From Isosphaera pallida ATCC 43644 (GTDB lineage Bacteria; Planctomycetota; Planctomycetia; Isosphaerales; Isosphaeraceae): a DNA stretch of 64,000 nucleotides. Position numbers and translations under genes: made by a program. Shown here piece by piece: positions 1 to 9,282 of this stretch (within the stretch, counting starts at the first letter, position 1; every line of letters starts with the position of its first letter). The stretch is taken from positions 3,314,450 to 3,378,449 of the forward strand of contig NC_014962.1 of the NCBI RefSeq assembly GCF_000186345.1, given 5' to 3'. The notes beneath the pieces are model-generated. The model saw only the letters and a list, made by a program, of their open reading frames with translations. It did no database searches and was not told where the DNA came from.

Positions 1-1
1 C

Positions 2-547
2 GAACAACTCATGCGCGCCTCGGACCACAGCACACTGGTCGCCTTCGCCGCCATTGCCTTTCAGGAGATCCGAGGCGACAGCGGCGATGGACCCGGCCCC
101 AAGGTCGGATGCGCCCTGTTGCTTCTAAGCGTGCTGATGTGCGCGTTTGTCCATTTTGCGATGGGCCATGCTTTTATGGGCCGAGCGCGGCGTTTGATTC
201 GTCGTCGGCGTCGCAGTTGGGGGTCGGAGTTACGTCATGGTCTGCACGTGACGTTGGCTTGGCTGGCGGCGCTGACCCAGTTCGGCTTGGTGATTGTGGG
301 CACCATGTTGGTGTTGATGGACAACCCACCCGCGCCGTTGCCCAACTTGGTGACCTGGTGGGAGCAAGGGGTCGGCAAGTCGGTCAAGGCCGAAGCCGAG
401 GGCGAATCCCAACCACCGTCCAAGGCCAAGAGTCCGCAGTCGGCCCCGGCGGGCGATGCCAACCCGTCGCCGCCCCCGCCCAACGACGCGCTCCTCCTCA
501 TCCCTCCTGACCAGGGGTCCGCCCCCGCCCTCAAAGCGTCCTCATGA
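2..547 (+). CDS. Hypothetical two-TM membrane protein, possibly 5' partial
   Basis: The first ATG is at 11, but the frame is open back to base 2, so the true start may lie before the window. Two hydrophobic segments can be seen (about residues 31-55 and 78-103 counted from ATG 11), separated by an Arg-rich loop with nine basic residues in a short run. A Pro/Ser/Ala/Lys-rich tail of about 60 residues follows and looks disordered. This suggests a small inner-membrane protein with a cytoplasmic basic loop. I do not recognise a family. Length and hydrophobicity are loosely like SecG-type proteins, but there is no conserved motif to support that. The next gene on the same strand is about 390 bp away, so no operon is implied downstream. 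Confidence 0.6.
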   Translation, partial: EQLMRASDHSTLVAFAAIAFQEIRGDSGDGPGPKVGCALLLLSVLMCAFVHFAMGHAFMGRARRLIRRRRRSWGSELRHGLHVTLAWLAALTQFGLVIVGTMLVLMDNPPAPLPNLVTWWEQGVGKSVKAEAEGESQPPSKAKSPQSAPAGDANPSPPPPNDALLLIPPDQGSAPALKASS

Positions 548-939
548 GGTCGAGTCGAAGTCCCTCCCTGTGGTTGAGTCGCCGTGAGCAATCGGCCTGA
601 TTCCACCAAGCCAAACGACCCGCGCCACCTGAGCCCGACCCGGCTCGAAGTGGGGATGGACCCAAGGGAATCGGTTCAAGGGAGGCAATGGGTAAGTCGA
701 TAACATGGGTGGCTCGCGGAGGATGGTGAAGTTGAATACGGAACCGACCTTCGCGGGGATTCGGGAAACACCGTTGGGGGATGTCGGTTGTGGTTGAGGC
801 CCCTGGGTCTCCGAGCTTCGGGAACGGCTCGCCGCGGCTTCGACATCATCAGTACGGACTTACAACCAGGAGGGTGGCGCGGTCTTCCAACGAGATCGTG
901 TGCCCTTAGCACGACGGAACGTTCAAGGAGTTGAACTCC
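548..939. other. Intergenic region, nothing recognised
   Basis: About 390 bases without a convincing gene. Short reading frames on the minus strand here are Arg/His/Gly-rich translations typical of GC-rich noncoding DNA. It must contain the promoter of the small secreted protein at 940, but no clear -10/-35 pair is visible by eye. No tRNA-like T-loop or long hairpin was seen. Confidence 0.5.
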
Positions 940-1371
940 ATGTCGATGTTCAAGACGATGGCCCTGAGCCTGGCTCTGGTCTTGGCTTCCACTGCCTCGG
1001 CCCAAGCCAACATTGGCGTCGGCAAGAGCCTGCCCGCCGCCCAGTGCCCGACCCCTCAGTACTATGATCCCGGTTGCGGTGGCGGCTCGTTGTGTGGTCC
1101 TAAGCAGCGCTGCTTCAGCATGCCCAAGATTTGCCTGCCTAAGATCACCATGCCCAAGCTGCGTCTAGAGAAGTATCAGGTCGTCAAGACCCGGTACCGT
1201 CTGGTCTGCGAAAAGCCGGCTTGCCCGCCGCCTGTCTGCTACCCCTACCCCACCGCTCAAGGTGGTGTGATCCACGCTGCTCCTCAGTTCGGCCCCGCGA
1301 TGGGCGCTCCCCAAGGTCTCGCCGCTCCGGCTCCAGCTTTCCAAGGCCCCATCCCGGGTCCTCAACAGTGA
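940..1371 (+). CDS. Small secreted Cys/Pro-rich protein
   Basis: A 143-residue protein with a clear signal peptide (MSMFKTMALSLALVLAS, cleavage near AQA-N at about residue 23). The mature part has about ten cysteines, many next to Pro or Gly, a KICLPKITMPK repeat-like stretch and a Pro/Ala/Gly/Gln-rich tail. The ATG at 940 is preferred over an in-frame TTG at 931 because AAGGAG lies at 925-930, giving normal spacing only for 940. The function is unknown. Small Cys-rich exported proteins are common in planctomycetes and may be cell-surface or matrix components; that role is inference. A strong hairpin with a following T-rich stretch lies about 100 bp downstream and probably ends this transcript. 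Confidence 0.7.
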   Translation: MSMFKTMALSLALVLASTASAQANIGVGKSLPAAQCPTPQYYDPGCGGGSLCGPKQRCFSMPKICLPKITMPKLRLEKYQVVKTRYRLVCEKPACPPPVCYPYPTAQGGVIHAAPQFGPAMGAPQGLAAPAPAFQGPIPGPQQ

Positions 1372-1764
1372 GTTTGGCGAACCTCAGCTGGTCCGAAACC
1401 CAAGGTTGTTTCTCCGATTGAGTCCCGCCGCGCTTCGATGTGACCTCCCTCAATCGGATCTCCTATCGGCTCGGCTCGTCCACCCCTCGCGGTGTGCGGG
1501 CCGAGCCGTATTTTGCTTTGGAGAGGGGACCTCACAAACTCGGAGCGAGCATGGGACTTGCCGTTGACCACCTGGGGTTGGCATGATGAAAATCGGTAGC
1601 GGGAACTGGAGCTGGCCGGAAGGTTCCCCTCGACGTAACGTAAGCGGCTCGATCGACCAACCCGACCCGGACCGCTCCATTCAACGACGAAACACCATGC
1701 TAATGCGACCTCATCAGGCGACGCCTCAAGCCCCTCGGATCACCTCTGAAAGGATACGCAACAC
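1372..1764. other. Intergenic region with terminator and short pentamer tract
   Basis: About 390 bases. It holds the hairpin at 1467-1516 and, at about 1655-1685, a degenerate 5-bp periodic tract (units like CGACC, AACCC, GACCC, GGACC, GCTCC) upstream of the epimerase gene. The same style of tract occurs upstream of several other genes in the window. No small gene was supported. Confidence 0.5.
1467..1516 (+). terminator. Candidate intrinsic terminator
   Basis: Perfect 9-bp stem: CGGCTCGGC at 1467-1475 pairs with GCCGAGCCG at 1500-1508. The 24-nt loop contains a smaller CACC/GGTG stem. TATTTTGCTTT follows directly. Position and T-rich tail fit termination of the small secreted-protein transcript that ends at 1371. 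The loop is long for a classical terminator. Confidence 0.55.
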
Positions 1765-2694
1765 GTGAGGACGGTCATCACCGGCGGAGCGGGCTTCATC
1801 GGCTCCCATCTTTGCGAACGGTTTCTCCAGGACGGCGAGGTGATCTGTGTGGACAACCTCCTGACCGGCAACCTCCGCAACATCGAACATCTCAAAAGCC
1901 ATCCCAAATTTCACTTCCTCGACCACAACATCTCCAAGCCCCTGGAGATCGACGGCCCGATCGACAACGTGCTGCACTTCGCCAGTCCGGCCAGTCCGGC
2001 CGACTATCTCAAGCATCCAATCCCGACCCTGAAGGTTGGCTCGTTGGGCACCCATAACGCCCTGGGGCTGGCAATGGCCAAGAAGGCGCGGTTCCTGCTG
2101 GCCAGTACCTCGGAAGTGTACGGCGATCCCGAAGTTCACCCCCAACGGGAGGATTACTGGGGTAACGTCAACCCGATCGGACCCCGGGGCTGTTACGACG
2201 AGGCCAAGCGATTTGCCGAGGCAATCACCATGGCCTATCACCGCCACCACGGGGTCAACACCCACATCGTCCGCATCTTCAACACCTATGGACCCCGCAT
2301 GAGGCTCAACGACGGTCGGGTGTTGCCGGCGTTCATGTCCCAAGCGCTTCGCAACGAGCCGATCACCGTATTCGGCGAAGGGCGGCAGACCCGCAGCTTC
2401 TGCTACGTGGACGACCTGGTGGACGGCATCCACCGCCTGCTCTTTTGCGACTACCACGAGCCGGTCAACTTGGGGAATCCCTCCGAGATTACGGTCTACG
2501 AACTTGCCAAGGAGATCATCGCCCTGGTTCCTGGCTGCACCAGCGAGATCATCCACAAAGATCTCCCCCAAGACGACCCCAAGCGCCGCCGTCCCGACAT
2601 CAGCCTGGCCCGCCGCCTGCTGGGCTGGGAGCCCCAGGTCGATCGTGCAGTGGGGCTCCAACGGACCCTGGACTACTTCAAGACCGTGATTTGA
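1765..2694 (+). CDS. uxs: UDP-glucuronate decarboxylase (UDP-xylose synthase)
   Basis: A 309-residue extended SDR enzyme that would convert UDP-glucuronate to UDP-xylose using bound NAD+. The Rossmann motif GGAGFIGSH is at residues 7-15. The active-site set is STSEVYGD (E117) and YDEAK (Y144, K148). The family-typical signatures [14 protein letters not shown] and NDGRV are all present. The near-exact match to known UXS proteins along the whole length makes this more specific than a generic epimerase. It starts with GTG at 1765, with GAAAGGA about 11 bases upstream. The product would feed surface polysaccharide or glycan synthesis. It is followed 91 bp later by folC, which is functionally unrelated, so any co-transcription is probably incidental. 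Confidence 0.92.
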   Translation: MRTVITGGAGFIGSHLCERFLQDGEVICVDNLLTGNLRNIEHLKSHPKFHFLDHNISKPLEIDGPIDNVLHFASPASPADYLKHPIPTLKVGSLGTHNALGLAMAKKARFLLASTSEVYGDPEVHPQREDYWGNVNPIGPRGCYDEAKRFAEAITMAYHRHHGVNTHIVRIFNTYGPRMRLNDGRVLPAFMSQALRNEPITVFGEGRQTRSFCYVDDLVDGIHRLLFCDYHEPVNLGNPSEITVYELAKEIIALVPGCTSEIIHKDLPQDDPKRRRPDISLARRLLGWEPQVDRAVGLQRTLDYFKTVI

Positions 2695-2785
2695 TCCGGT
2701 CGCGTGGTTGTCGCCTCGTTCGTCCGCTCGGTTCGCCGTTCCGTCCCTCCGAGCTTCGCCCCCGAGTCCCGCGAGGGATGGATTC

Positions 2786-4195
2786 ATGGTCACCACCACT
2801 TTGACAACCTCTCCCCCGTCGGGTTCCGACCCCGCGCTGGCCTTCTTATATCGTCGGATCAACTACGAACGCGCCGGAGTGTCCGACCAAACCAAACGCG
2901 AGCTTCGTTTGACCCGGATGCGGAGACTGGTTCGGGTTCTCGGCGATCCTCACGACGGCCCGATCGTGTTGCACGTCACCGGCACCAAGGGCAAAGGCTC
3001 GACTGCGACCATGCTCGCGGCGATTTTGAGACAAGCCGGCTGGCGTGTGGGGCTTTACACCTCGCCCCATTTGCACCGCATTGAGGAACGCATTCGCTTG
3101 GACGGCGAGCCGATCGACCCGCAAGTCTTCCGCGGGTTGGTCGAGGAGGTTCGCCCAGTGGTCGAACGGCTCGACCGGGAGTTAGGCGCGTCCTTGACCT
3201 TCTTCGAGGTGCTGACGGCGATCGCCTTTCTGCACTTCGCTCGGGTGGGGGCGGAGGTCTGGGTGGTCGAGGTCGGGATGGGAGGGCGTTTGGACTCGAC
3301 CAACATCGTGCGACCTGCGGTGGCCACGATCACGTCGGTGTCGCTCGATCATGTGCGGATCCTTGGGGATACCCCCGAGGCAATCGCCTACGAAAAGGCC
3401 GGGATCGTCAAACGAAGACGTCCGGCGGTGACCGGGGTGGGCGAGCCGGGACCCGCGGCGGTGATCCGACGGGTGGCTCGTCAACGCCGGGCTCCGCTGA
3501 CTCATATCGGCTTCGACTTCGACTTCGAGTACGACCCGCCCGCGCCTCCGCTCGATCGCCCCGATCCCGGACGGGCCCGCGTCTGGTCTCGCCACCGCGA
3601 GCTCCAGGGCTTCCGCCTGCCCCTGTTTGGTCGTCATCAGGCCCATAACCTGGCGGTGACCCTGGCGACCCTCGACAGCCTAGCCGAGCATCATGGTCCG
3701 ATCGTCGATCACGAAGCGATTCGGCTAGGGCTGGAGCAAACCCGCATCGACGCCCGCGTGGAGACTAGGCGCGACCCCGGCGGTCCCTGGCTGGTCATCG
3801 ATGGCTGTCACAACGTCGCCTCCGCCCGCGCCCTAGCTGAAACCCTGGCCGACTGCTTCCCGCCCGGCTCCCGCACGTTGGTCTTCGGCACCAGTCAGGA
3901 CAAGGATCTCGCCGGGCAGCTTGAGCAACTGCTGCCGACCTGCGATCGCGTGGTCGCCACCCGTTACGTCAACAACCCCAGAGCGGTCGCTCCCGAGGCG
4001 GTCGCCCGCGCCGTCGAGCAAGTCGCCTGCCGCATTGGTTGGTCGGGCGGGGTCCACATCGAACCCGACCCCGCCCGCGCTCTAGAACGGGCCCGCGACC
4101 CCGATCTGACGCCGCCCGATTTTGGGCAAATCGTCGTCGCCGGCTCCTTGTTCCTCGCCGCCGAAGCCCGCGAAGTCCTCGATGGAACCCATTGA
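2786..4195 (+). CDS. folC: Bifunctional folylpolyglutamate / dihydrofolate synthase
   Basis: A 469-residue Mur-ligase-fold enzyme that adds glutamate to dihydropteroate or tetrahydrofolate. The P-loop TGTKGKGST is at residues 65-73. The family motifs [37 protein letters not shown] and AYEKAGI follow in order, and a C-terminal ligase part contains VIDGCHN and a downstream Asp/Lys segment (FGTSQDKD). ATG 2786 is chosen because GAGGGA precedes it by about seven bases. An in-frame TTG 26 codons upstream would add only Pro/Ser/Arg-rich sequence. The N-terminus is about 20 residues longer than usual before the first helix. Confidence 0.92.
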   Translation: MVTTTLTTSPPSGSDPALAFLYRRINYERAGVSDQTKRELRLTRMRRLVRVLGDPHDGPIVLHVTGTKGKGSTATMLAAILRQAGWRVGLYTSPHLHRIEERIRLDGEPIDPQVFRGLVEEVRPVVERLDRELGASLTFFEVLTAIAFLHFARVGAEVWVVEVGMGGRLDSTNIVRPAVATITSVSLDHVRILGDTPEAIAYEKAGIVKRRRPAVTGVGEPGPAAVIRRVARQRRAPLTHIGFDFDFEYDPPAPPLDRPDPGRARVWSRHRELQGFRLPLFGRHQAHNLAVTLATLDSLAEHHGPIVDHEAIRLGLEQTRIDARVETRRDPGGPWLVIDGCHNVASARALAETLADCFPPGSRTLVFGTSQDKDLAGQLEQLLPTCDRVVATRYVNNPRAVAPEAVARAVEQVACRIGWSGGVHIEPDPARALERARDPDLTPPDFGQIVVAGSLFLAAEAREVLDGTH

Positions 4196-4388
4196 AAAGG
4201 AAAGGAAATCGTTCCCAATCCGATACCCGCACGAATTGGTCCGGGGGGTCGGTTGGGAAAGGAAGCCAATCCCCAACCAAGGTCACGTGGACACTGTCTC
4301 AACGGCTCATCCAAATGGTAGTTTCGATCAGCGACCACCTTGGATTCCAAGCCCCCCTTTCTTATCCAAGTATTCAAAGGAACGCATC

Positions 4389-4892
4389 ATGATCTGGATT
4401 CGTATGGCAGCCATTTTGGGCGGTCTGGCCGTCGCGTTAGGAGCCTTCGGCGCGCATGGTCTGGAGTCGAACCTGCCGCCCGATCCCTCCCCGACGCTCA
4501 TAGAACCCTCTTCCAACGGAGTTTCGGCCTCCGAAGGCGACGCGGAGTCCCGCCCCCCGTTATCCCGGGCGCGACGCCTGGAGGTCTATGAAACCGGCGT
4601 GACCTATCATATGTCCCACGCTCTGGTGCTGTTGGCGGTCGGCTTGCTTGGACTTCACCTTCCATCGAACCGAACCGGTTGGCTCAAGGCCGCGGGGACA
4701 TCCTTCCTGGTGGGCATTCTGGTCTTTTCCGGGAGCCTGTACCTCATGGCGTTGACCGGCCTCCGCTGGTTGGGCGCGATCACGCCGATCGGCGGCGTCG
4801 CCTTCCTGGTGGGCTGGGCGTGTCTGGCCCTCGCCGCTCGACATGCGCAACGTCATCATGGCGACGAGGGGTCGGCGAACGCACCGCTTTGA
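4389..4892 (+). CDS. DUF423 family inner-membrane protein
   Basis: A 167-residue membrane protein of the DUF423 (YgdD-like) family. The N-terminal segment [21 protein letters not shown] is highly characteristic. [20 protein letters not shown] follows and matches the family's second segment, then two further hydrophobic helices ending in [11 protein letters not shown]. The usual family length is about 125. The extra residues form a Pro/Ser/Glu insertion (about residues 26-60) between helix 1 and helix 2, probably an exported or cytosolic loop. ATG 4389 has AAAGGA six bases upstream; longer in-frame starts run through folC and are rejected. The family's function is unknown. Confidence 0.85.
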   Translation: MIWIRMAAILGGLAVALGAFGAHGLESNLPPDPSPTLIEPSSNGVSASEGDAESRPPLSRARRLEVYETGVTYHMSHALVLLAVGLLGLHLPSNRTGWLKAAGTSFLVGILVFSGSLYLMALTGLRWLGAITPIGGVAFLVGWACLALAARHAQRHHGDEGSANAPL

Positions 4893-4951
4893 AAACGAAC
4901 ACAAACCTCGCGGTCGAGCGCGACGCCGTTCCTAATGGGTTTTGACCTTGT

Positions 4952-7900
4952 TTATTCGACCTGGGGATGAATGAGTTTGACGTGCGCCAATGAGTCAGGA
5001 TCGGCCTGAGGGTCGAGGAAGAGGCGGACCCGGTCGGGTTGGATGGTCTGGCGGGCGCGAATGGGGAAGGCGTCGCCGTCGTGGGCGGCGGGGAATCGAT
5101 CGACGATATCGCCGTCGTCCACGGTCATGGGCACGGCGCGGGGGTGGCTCACCAGCGCCGTGGGCGGCACCTTGGAACCGGCGGGGGTTGTGTGAAACAC
5201 CACCTTCCAGCCACCTGAGAGCCAGCCTCGGCGTAGTTGATAACGCAGTTCGACTTCTTGATAGGTTGGAGCAATTTCCACCCGCGAGGTGGGGTGTAAG
5301 CCGGGTGAGATTTGGCGGCGGCCGCCCACCTCGGCCACGGCGAAGGCCCGTACCCGCCAGGTGGACCCGGACGGGGTTTCGGGCAACGAAAGGATCACTC
5401 GTCCCTGACGATAATAATCTAACTCGTCGATCATGAGATGTTGGGCGTCGGGGTCGTCGGGCGAGGCCGGATCGGTTCCCAACCGCCAGACCAGCAGGGT
5501 TTTGGTCCCGGCCTGGCCCCAGTTCCAGCGCAGTTTGACCTTTCCAGAGCGTCCGATTCGATCAGCCCGCAGTTCGGTTGGATCAGCCAGGTAGGAGAGG
5601 ACGGCCTCGGCTCCCACCACGAACGCGCCGCCGTAGGCGATCAGCGCGGTGTAATGCCAAACCCCCAGCGAGGGGGGATCGGGGTCAAAGGTGTGATCGG
5701 CGGCCACCTGAGGGAGCCAAGTGCCCTCGATCGACTTGGCGACGGCGTGCGAAATCGGGTCGCCGGGGGCGCGTCCCAACGATTCCAGGGTTCGGATGAT
5801 CTGCACTTTTCCTTTGCGGGGACGGTCCCAAAAGAGGTGGACCCGTCCACGTTCGTCCCGTTCGATCCGCAGTTCGGCCACGGTTTCGACCAGGCCGCGT
5901 GGCCAAGCGGTGGTGAAGACTCCGCGTGAGGCTCGGAGCTTGTCGGGCCTTCTGGGGTTGCGATAGAGCGTGAAGAGGCCGTAGTGATAAACCACATCTT
6001 CACGCACGTTGGTGTCGATTGCCCGATCGCGGTGGGCTGGGATGGTGACGCCGTCGAAGGGGTCGCGTGGGTCGGCCTGCTCCTTGCGAACCAAGCGGAC
6101 GCCTTCGGCTCCGGGAGGCAGAATCCAACTGAGGTGGACCTGACGGGCGTAAGAGATAGCCTGGAAGTCGGTCGCGTCGGCCCAAATCGGTAGGGGACCA
6201 TAAAGCGCCCCGATGCGCGAGACCGCTTCGCCCCGGCAGGAGTGGGCGGCATAGCCGACGAGTTCGCCGGGAGGCGGGTCGGGGTCGATCGCTTCGGCCA
6301 GATCGGTCACGGTGATGATTACCCCGTCGTTGGCGTGGGCGGGGACGCCGTTGCGTTTACGAACGAGGCGGGTCTGAATAGGACCCAGGCCGTCGGGTTC
6401 GGGCGGCATCCAGGTCAGCCGCACCTGACCGTCGCGGTATTCCGCGACGAGGTCGCGGGGAGGCGGTGGCGGGCAACGTCGGATCCCCTCGCGGGCGTCG
6501 GGAAGATCAGCGCAACGCTCCAGCGCCGCGCGGAACAGCCGCAACGCCTCGTCGGGGTTGGTGTCCACCAACGAACGTCCCCGGGTGGCCAGGTCGGTCG
6601 CCCGTCGGATCGCCTCGTTGAGTTGGCTCATTTCCGCTTCGTATTCGGGGTCCAGGGGACTGACCAACCGCGACCAGCCCGCCATCGCCTCGCGGGCGGC
6701 GATCAGGCAGCGACGCGCCATCAGTTCGTAAACCAGTTCCTTGATTCGCTCGATTTCCTCCAGACGCTTGAGAACCTTGTGACGCGCGTTGATTCCTAGG
6801 TCATGGTAGGGATCGAGCCGCAGCAGTTCGTCCAAATGCGCCAGCGCGACGGCGTAATCGCGTTGTTTGTAGGCCGCGTCGGCCGCGTCGAATCGCGCTT
6901 GGATTTCGTTGATGCCAACGATTGCGCCATTGGTTGTGACAGAGCGGGGAAGCGGTGGCGGGGCAAGGGCGACCGGGTTGGCAAGTCGCTTGGACTCGCG
7001 TAGTGGGGCGGAACTTGGTGGAGAGAGGGGATTGTCGGTTGCCGAACCGGATGCAGCGTGGGGGACTACAATGGGTTCGATGGGCTCGGGGACGACCCCG
7101 CGGGTGCGACAGACCCGTTGGATGATCCGCTCGACTACGCGGGGCGGTCCGATGTCCCGGTGGCGTCCTTCTTCGAGCAGCACCTCGCGGGTGCGGGTGT
7201 CAAGAACGGTGAGTCCCTGGACGACGAATTCGACCAGGTCGCGGTAGGCTTCGGCAGCTTCGAGCAACAGAGTGCGGTCGTAACGTTGGCGGCTTTCGGG
7301 GCGACCGAGTTGGGATTGGGCGTGCGAGACGACCTCCAGCCAGGCGGTTTTTTCGGCGGTGACTTGACTTTTGCTCATCCACTTGCGCCGTTCGGCGTCG
7401 GCCCGTTCGGCGATCTCCTCGAAACTGGCCGAGCGGGGGAGTCCCAGGGCGTGGTAGAGGTCGGATTTTTTGAGATGTTCCAAAGCCAGGCGGATTTGGC
7501 GGCGGGTGGCCGGGTCGAGAACCTCGCCGGGCGCGGCGGTGGTGGGGTCGAAGTCCGCTTCGCCGCTCTCAGGGGGCGGGTCGGGTAGAAGCGGATGACG
7601 GTTGATGAGGCGATCGACTGTTTGGTTGTCCAGCCCAAACTCGACCGCCTTGTCGTGGAGCAGACGACGATCGGTGGAGGAGAGACCTCCCTTGGCCGCT
7701 TTGAGCGTGACCAGCTTCTCAAAGTCCTTGAGACGCCGATCACGCTCAGCGCGTTTGAAGGCCGCAAGTTCGGCGTCGTAAGAGGCGCGATCGGCTGGGC
7801 TGCCCAAAAGACATTTACGGATCGAGGGAATCTGATCCAAACAAGCTTGATAGGCGTGACGGGTTTTGGGGTTGCGGGTGCCCGAGGACCAGATCGCTTG

Positions 7901-7978
7901 ATGACGCTCCAGCGCTTGGCGGATTGTTTCCGGATCAGCTCCGGGTCCGATGCCGAGCATCGCGTAGTAATCGGTCAC
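4952..7978 (-). CDS. Large protein: duplicated J-like modules, TPR-like segment, Fn3-like repeats
   Basis: A 1008-residue cytoplasmic protein (no signal peptide or membrane segment). Residues 3-72 align by eye with a DnaJ J-domain (DYYAMLGIGPGADPETI ... ASYDAEL), but the HPD tripeptide is replaced (QAIWSSG). Residues 173-238 form a second J-like segment (DLYHALGLPRSASFEEI ... RQRYDRTL), also without HPD (RRKWMSK). Each is followed by a similar helical stretch (about 98-128 and 258-290). A Pro-rich linker (300-350), TPR-like helices (about 357-490) and, from about 503, several Trp/Arg-rich beta segments with Fn3-like spacing (RLTWMPPEPDG, HLSWILPPG, HLFWDRP, KLRWNWG) follow. It is the last gene of the def-fmt-ispH minus-strand series, 174 bp after ispH. 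Loss of HPD argues against Hsp70 stimulation. The role is unknown; a scaffold or protein-protein platform is inference. Confidence 0.85.
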   Translation of the reverse strand: MTDYYAMLGIGPGADPETIRQALERHQAIWSSGTRNPKTRHAYQACLDQIPSIRKCLLGSPADRASYDAELAAFKRAERDRRLKDFEKLVTLKAAKGGLSSTDRRLLHDKAVEFGLDNQTVDRLINRHPLLPDPPPESGEADFDPTTAAPGEVLDPATRRQIRLALEHLKKSDLYHALGLPRSASFEEIAERADAERRKWMSKSQVTAEKTAWLEVVSHAQSQLGRPESRQRYDRTLLLEAAEAYRDLVEFVVQGLTVLDTRTREVLLEEGRHRDIGPPRVVERIIQRVCRTRGVVPEPIEPIVVPHAASGSATDNPLSPPSSAPLRESKRLANPVALAPPPLPRSVTTNGAIVGINEIQARFDAADAAYKQRDYAVALAHLDELLRLDPYHDLGINARHKVLKRLEEIERIKELVYELMARRCLIAAREAMAGWSRLVSPLDPEYEAEMSQLNEAIRRATDLATRGRSLVDTNPDEALRLFRAALERCADLPDAREGIRRCPPPPPRDLVAEYRDGQVRLTWMPPEPDGLGPIQTRLVRKRNGVPAHANDGVIITVTDLAEAIDPDPPPGELVGYAAHSCRGEAVSRIGALYGPLPIWADATDFQAISYARQVHLSWILPPGAEGVRLVRKEQADPRDPFDGVTIPAHRDRAIDTNVREDVVYHYGLFTLYRNPRRPDKLRASRGVFTTAWPRGLVETVAELRIERDERGRVHLFWDRPRKGKVQIIRTLESLGRAPGDPISHAVAKSIEGTWLPQVAADHTFDPDPPSLGVWHYTALIAYGGAFVVGAEAVLSYLADPTELRADRIGRSGKVKLRWNWGQAGTKTLLVWRLGTDPASPDDPDAQHLMIDELDYYRQGRVILSLPETPSGSTWRVRAFAVAEVGGRRQISPGLHPTSRVEIAPTYQEVELRYQLRRGWLSGGWKVVFHTTPAGSKVPPTALVSHPRAVPMTVDDGDIVDRFPAAHDGDAFPIRARQTIQPDRVRLFLDPQADPDSLAHVKLIHPQVE

Positions 7979-8152
7979 GGAACCGCCCTTTCCTGTTCGC
8001 TTTTACCAAGATCCCTTCCGATCAAAACAGGTTGGGCTAAGCTGAGCTCGATAGGTTGCGAGGGAGAATGGGGTGGCCTGTCGGTTGTGGCCAGTCGCGC
8101 CGTCCTCTTCCTCCCTGCGGTCCATCCTTGTGGGTGGCGTGAGGGCTTGGGA

Positions 8153-9103
8153 TTAGGAGTTGGCCCCCTGGGCCGCCAGGCGGGAGCGCAGCGATTTGGG
8201 CAGCGGGAAGTGAACATCCTCGCGGCGGACCACGGCGTGTTCGACCTGAGCTCCATAAGTGGTTTCGAGATGCTTGACGAGGTCCTGGACCACATCCTCG
8301 GGCGCGCTGGCTCCGGCGGAGACCAAAACGGTTTGGACCCCTTCGAACCATTCGGGTTGAAGTTCGCCGACGCCGTCGATGAGGTGGGCCGGAGTACCCA
8401 GCAGGTTGGCGATTTCGGCCAGCCTTAGGCTATTGGAGGAGTTTTGGCTGCCGATGACCAGCACCAGATCAGCCTGGGGGGCGAGTTCGCGGATCGCCTC
8501 CTGGCGATTCTGGGTGGCGTAGCAAATATCGTCCTTGGGCGGGTGGTGGATCGCGGGGAACTTCCGCTTGAGCGCGGCAATGACAATGTTGGCGTCGTCC
8601 ACCGAGAGGGTCGTTTGGGTCAGATACGCAAGCTTGTTGGGGTCGGGCACCTCTAGGCGTTCGACATCCTCGACCGACTCGACCAGCACCATGCGGTCGG
8701 GGGCTTCGCCCATGGTGCCGACGACTTCGTCGTGGCCCTCGTGGCCAATCAGGATGATGGTGTAGCCGAGCTTGGCGTACTTGACTGCTTCGAGATGCAC
8801 CTTGGTGACCAGCGGGCAGGTCGCGTCGATGACCTGGAGCCGTCGCTGGCGGGACAGCTCGCGGATCGCTGGGGAAACCCCGTGGGCGCTGAAGAGCAGA
8901 GGAGAGCCTTCCGGCACGTCGTTGAGGTCTTCGACGAAGATCACGCCGCGGCGTTGGAACCGCTCCACCACCCATTTGTTGTGGACGATTTCGTGGTAGA
9001 CGTACAACGGCGCTCCGAAAATCTCCAGGGCGCGGTCCAGGCTTTCGATCGCCATGTTGACCCCGGCGCAGAAGCCTCGGGGATTGGCAAGAATGACCTT
9101 CAT
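8153..9103 (-). CDS. ispH: 4-hydroxy-3-methylbut-2-enyl diphosphate reductase
   Basis: A 316-residue iron-sulfur enzyme, the last step of the MEP pathway, making IPP and DMAPP from HMBPP. The three cluster cysteines are present: C12 in PRGFCAGV, C96 in DATCPLVTKVH and C194 in CYATQNRQ. YVYHEIVHNKWVV, FSAHGVSP and IGHEGHDEVVGTMGE are family signatures. Length matches the family. ATG 9103 is used; the longer frame back to 9400 is Arg-rich and overlaps the end of fmt. The Shine-Dalgarno is weak. The product supplies precursors for squalene and hence for the squalene-hopene cyclase encoded about 11 kb away. Confidence 0.95.
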   Translation of the reverse strand: MKVILANPRGFCAGVNMAIESLDRALEIFGAPLYVYHEIVHNKWVVERFQRRGVIFVEDLNDVPEGSPLLFSAHGVSPAIRELSRQRRLQVIDATCPLVTKVHLEAVKYAKLGYTIILIGHEGHDEVVGTMGEAPDRMVLVESVEDVERLEVPDPNKLAYLTQTTLSVDDANIVIAALKRKFPAIHHPPKDDICYATQNRQEAIRELAPQADLVLVIGSQNSSNSLRLAEIANLLGTPAHLIDGVGELQPEWFEGVQTVLVSAGASAPEDVVQDLVKHLETTYGAQVEHAVVRREDVHFPLPKSLRSRLAAQGANS

Positions 9104-9282
9104 GTCGAGCGGTCCATCACAACGGGAACCAAACCGGGCTTGGGCCAGGGTGTCGAGGTCGGCGGGGCGCAAAGAGCGCCTCGTCGGATCGCGGCACACG
9201 CGGGCATATTGTAGCCGTTGTTGGGGGGGTCGCCCACCGTTTTGGGAGCGGCGCGACGATGGCCCGCGACCGCGCGTTAGCC

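Noticed and set aside
1726-2862. 378-residue minus-strand frame opposite the epimerase gene
   Set aside because: Antisense shadow of a well-supported UDP-glucuronate decarboxylase; no recognisable family and a composition expected from GC-rich codon bias.
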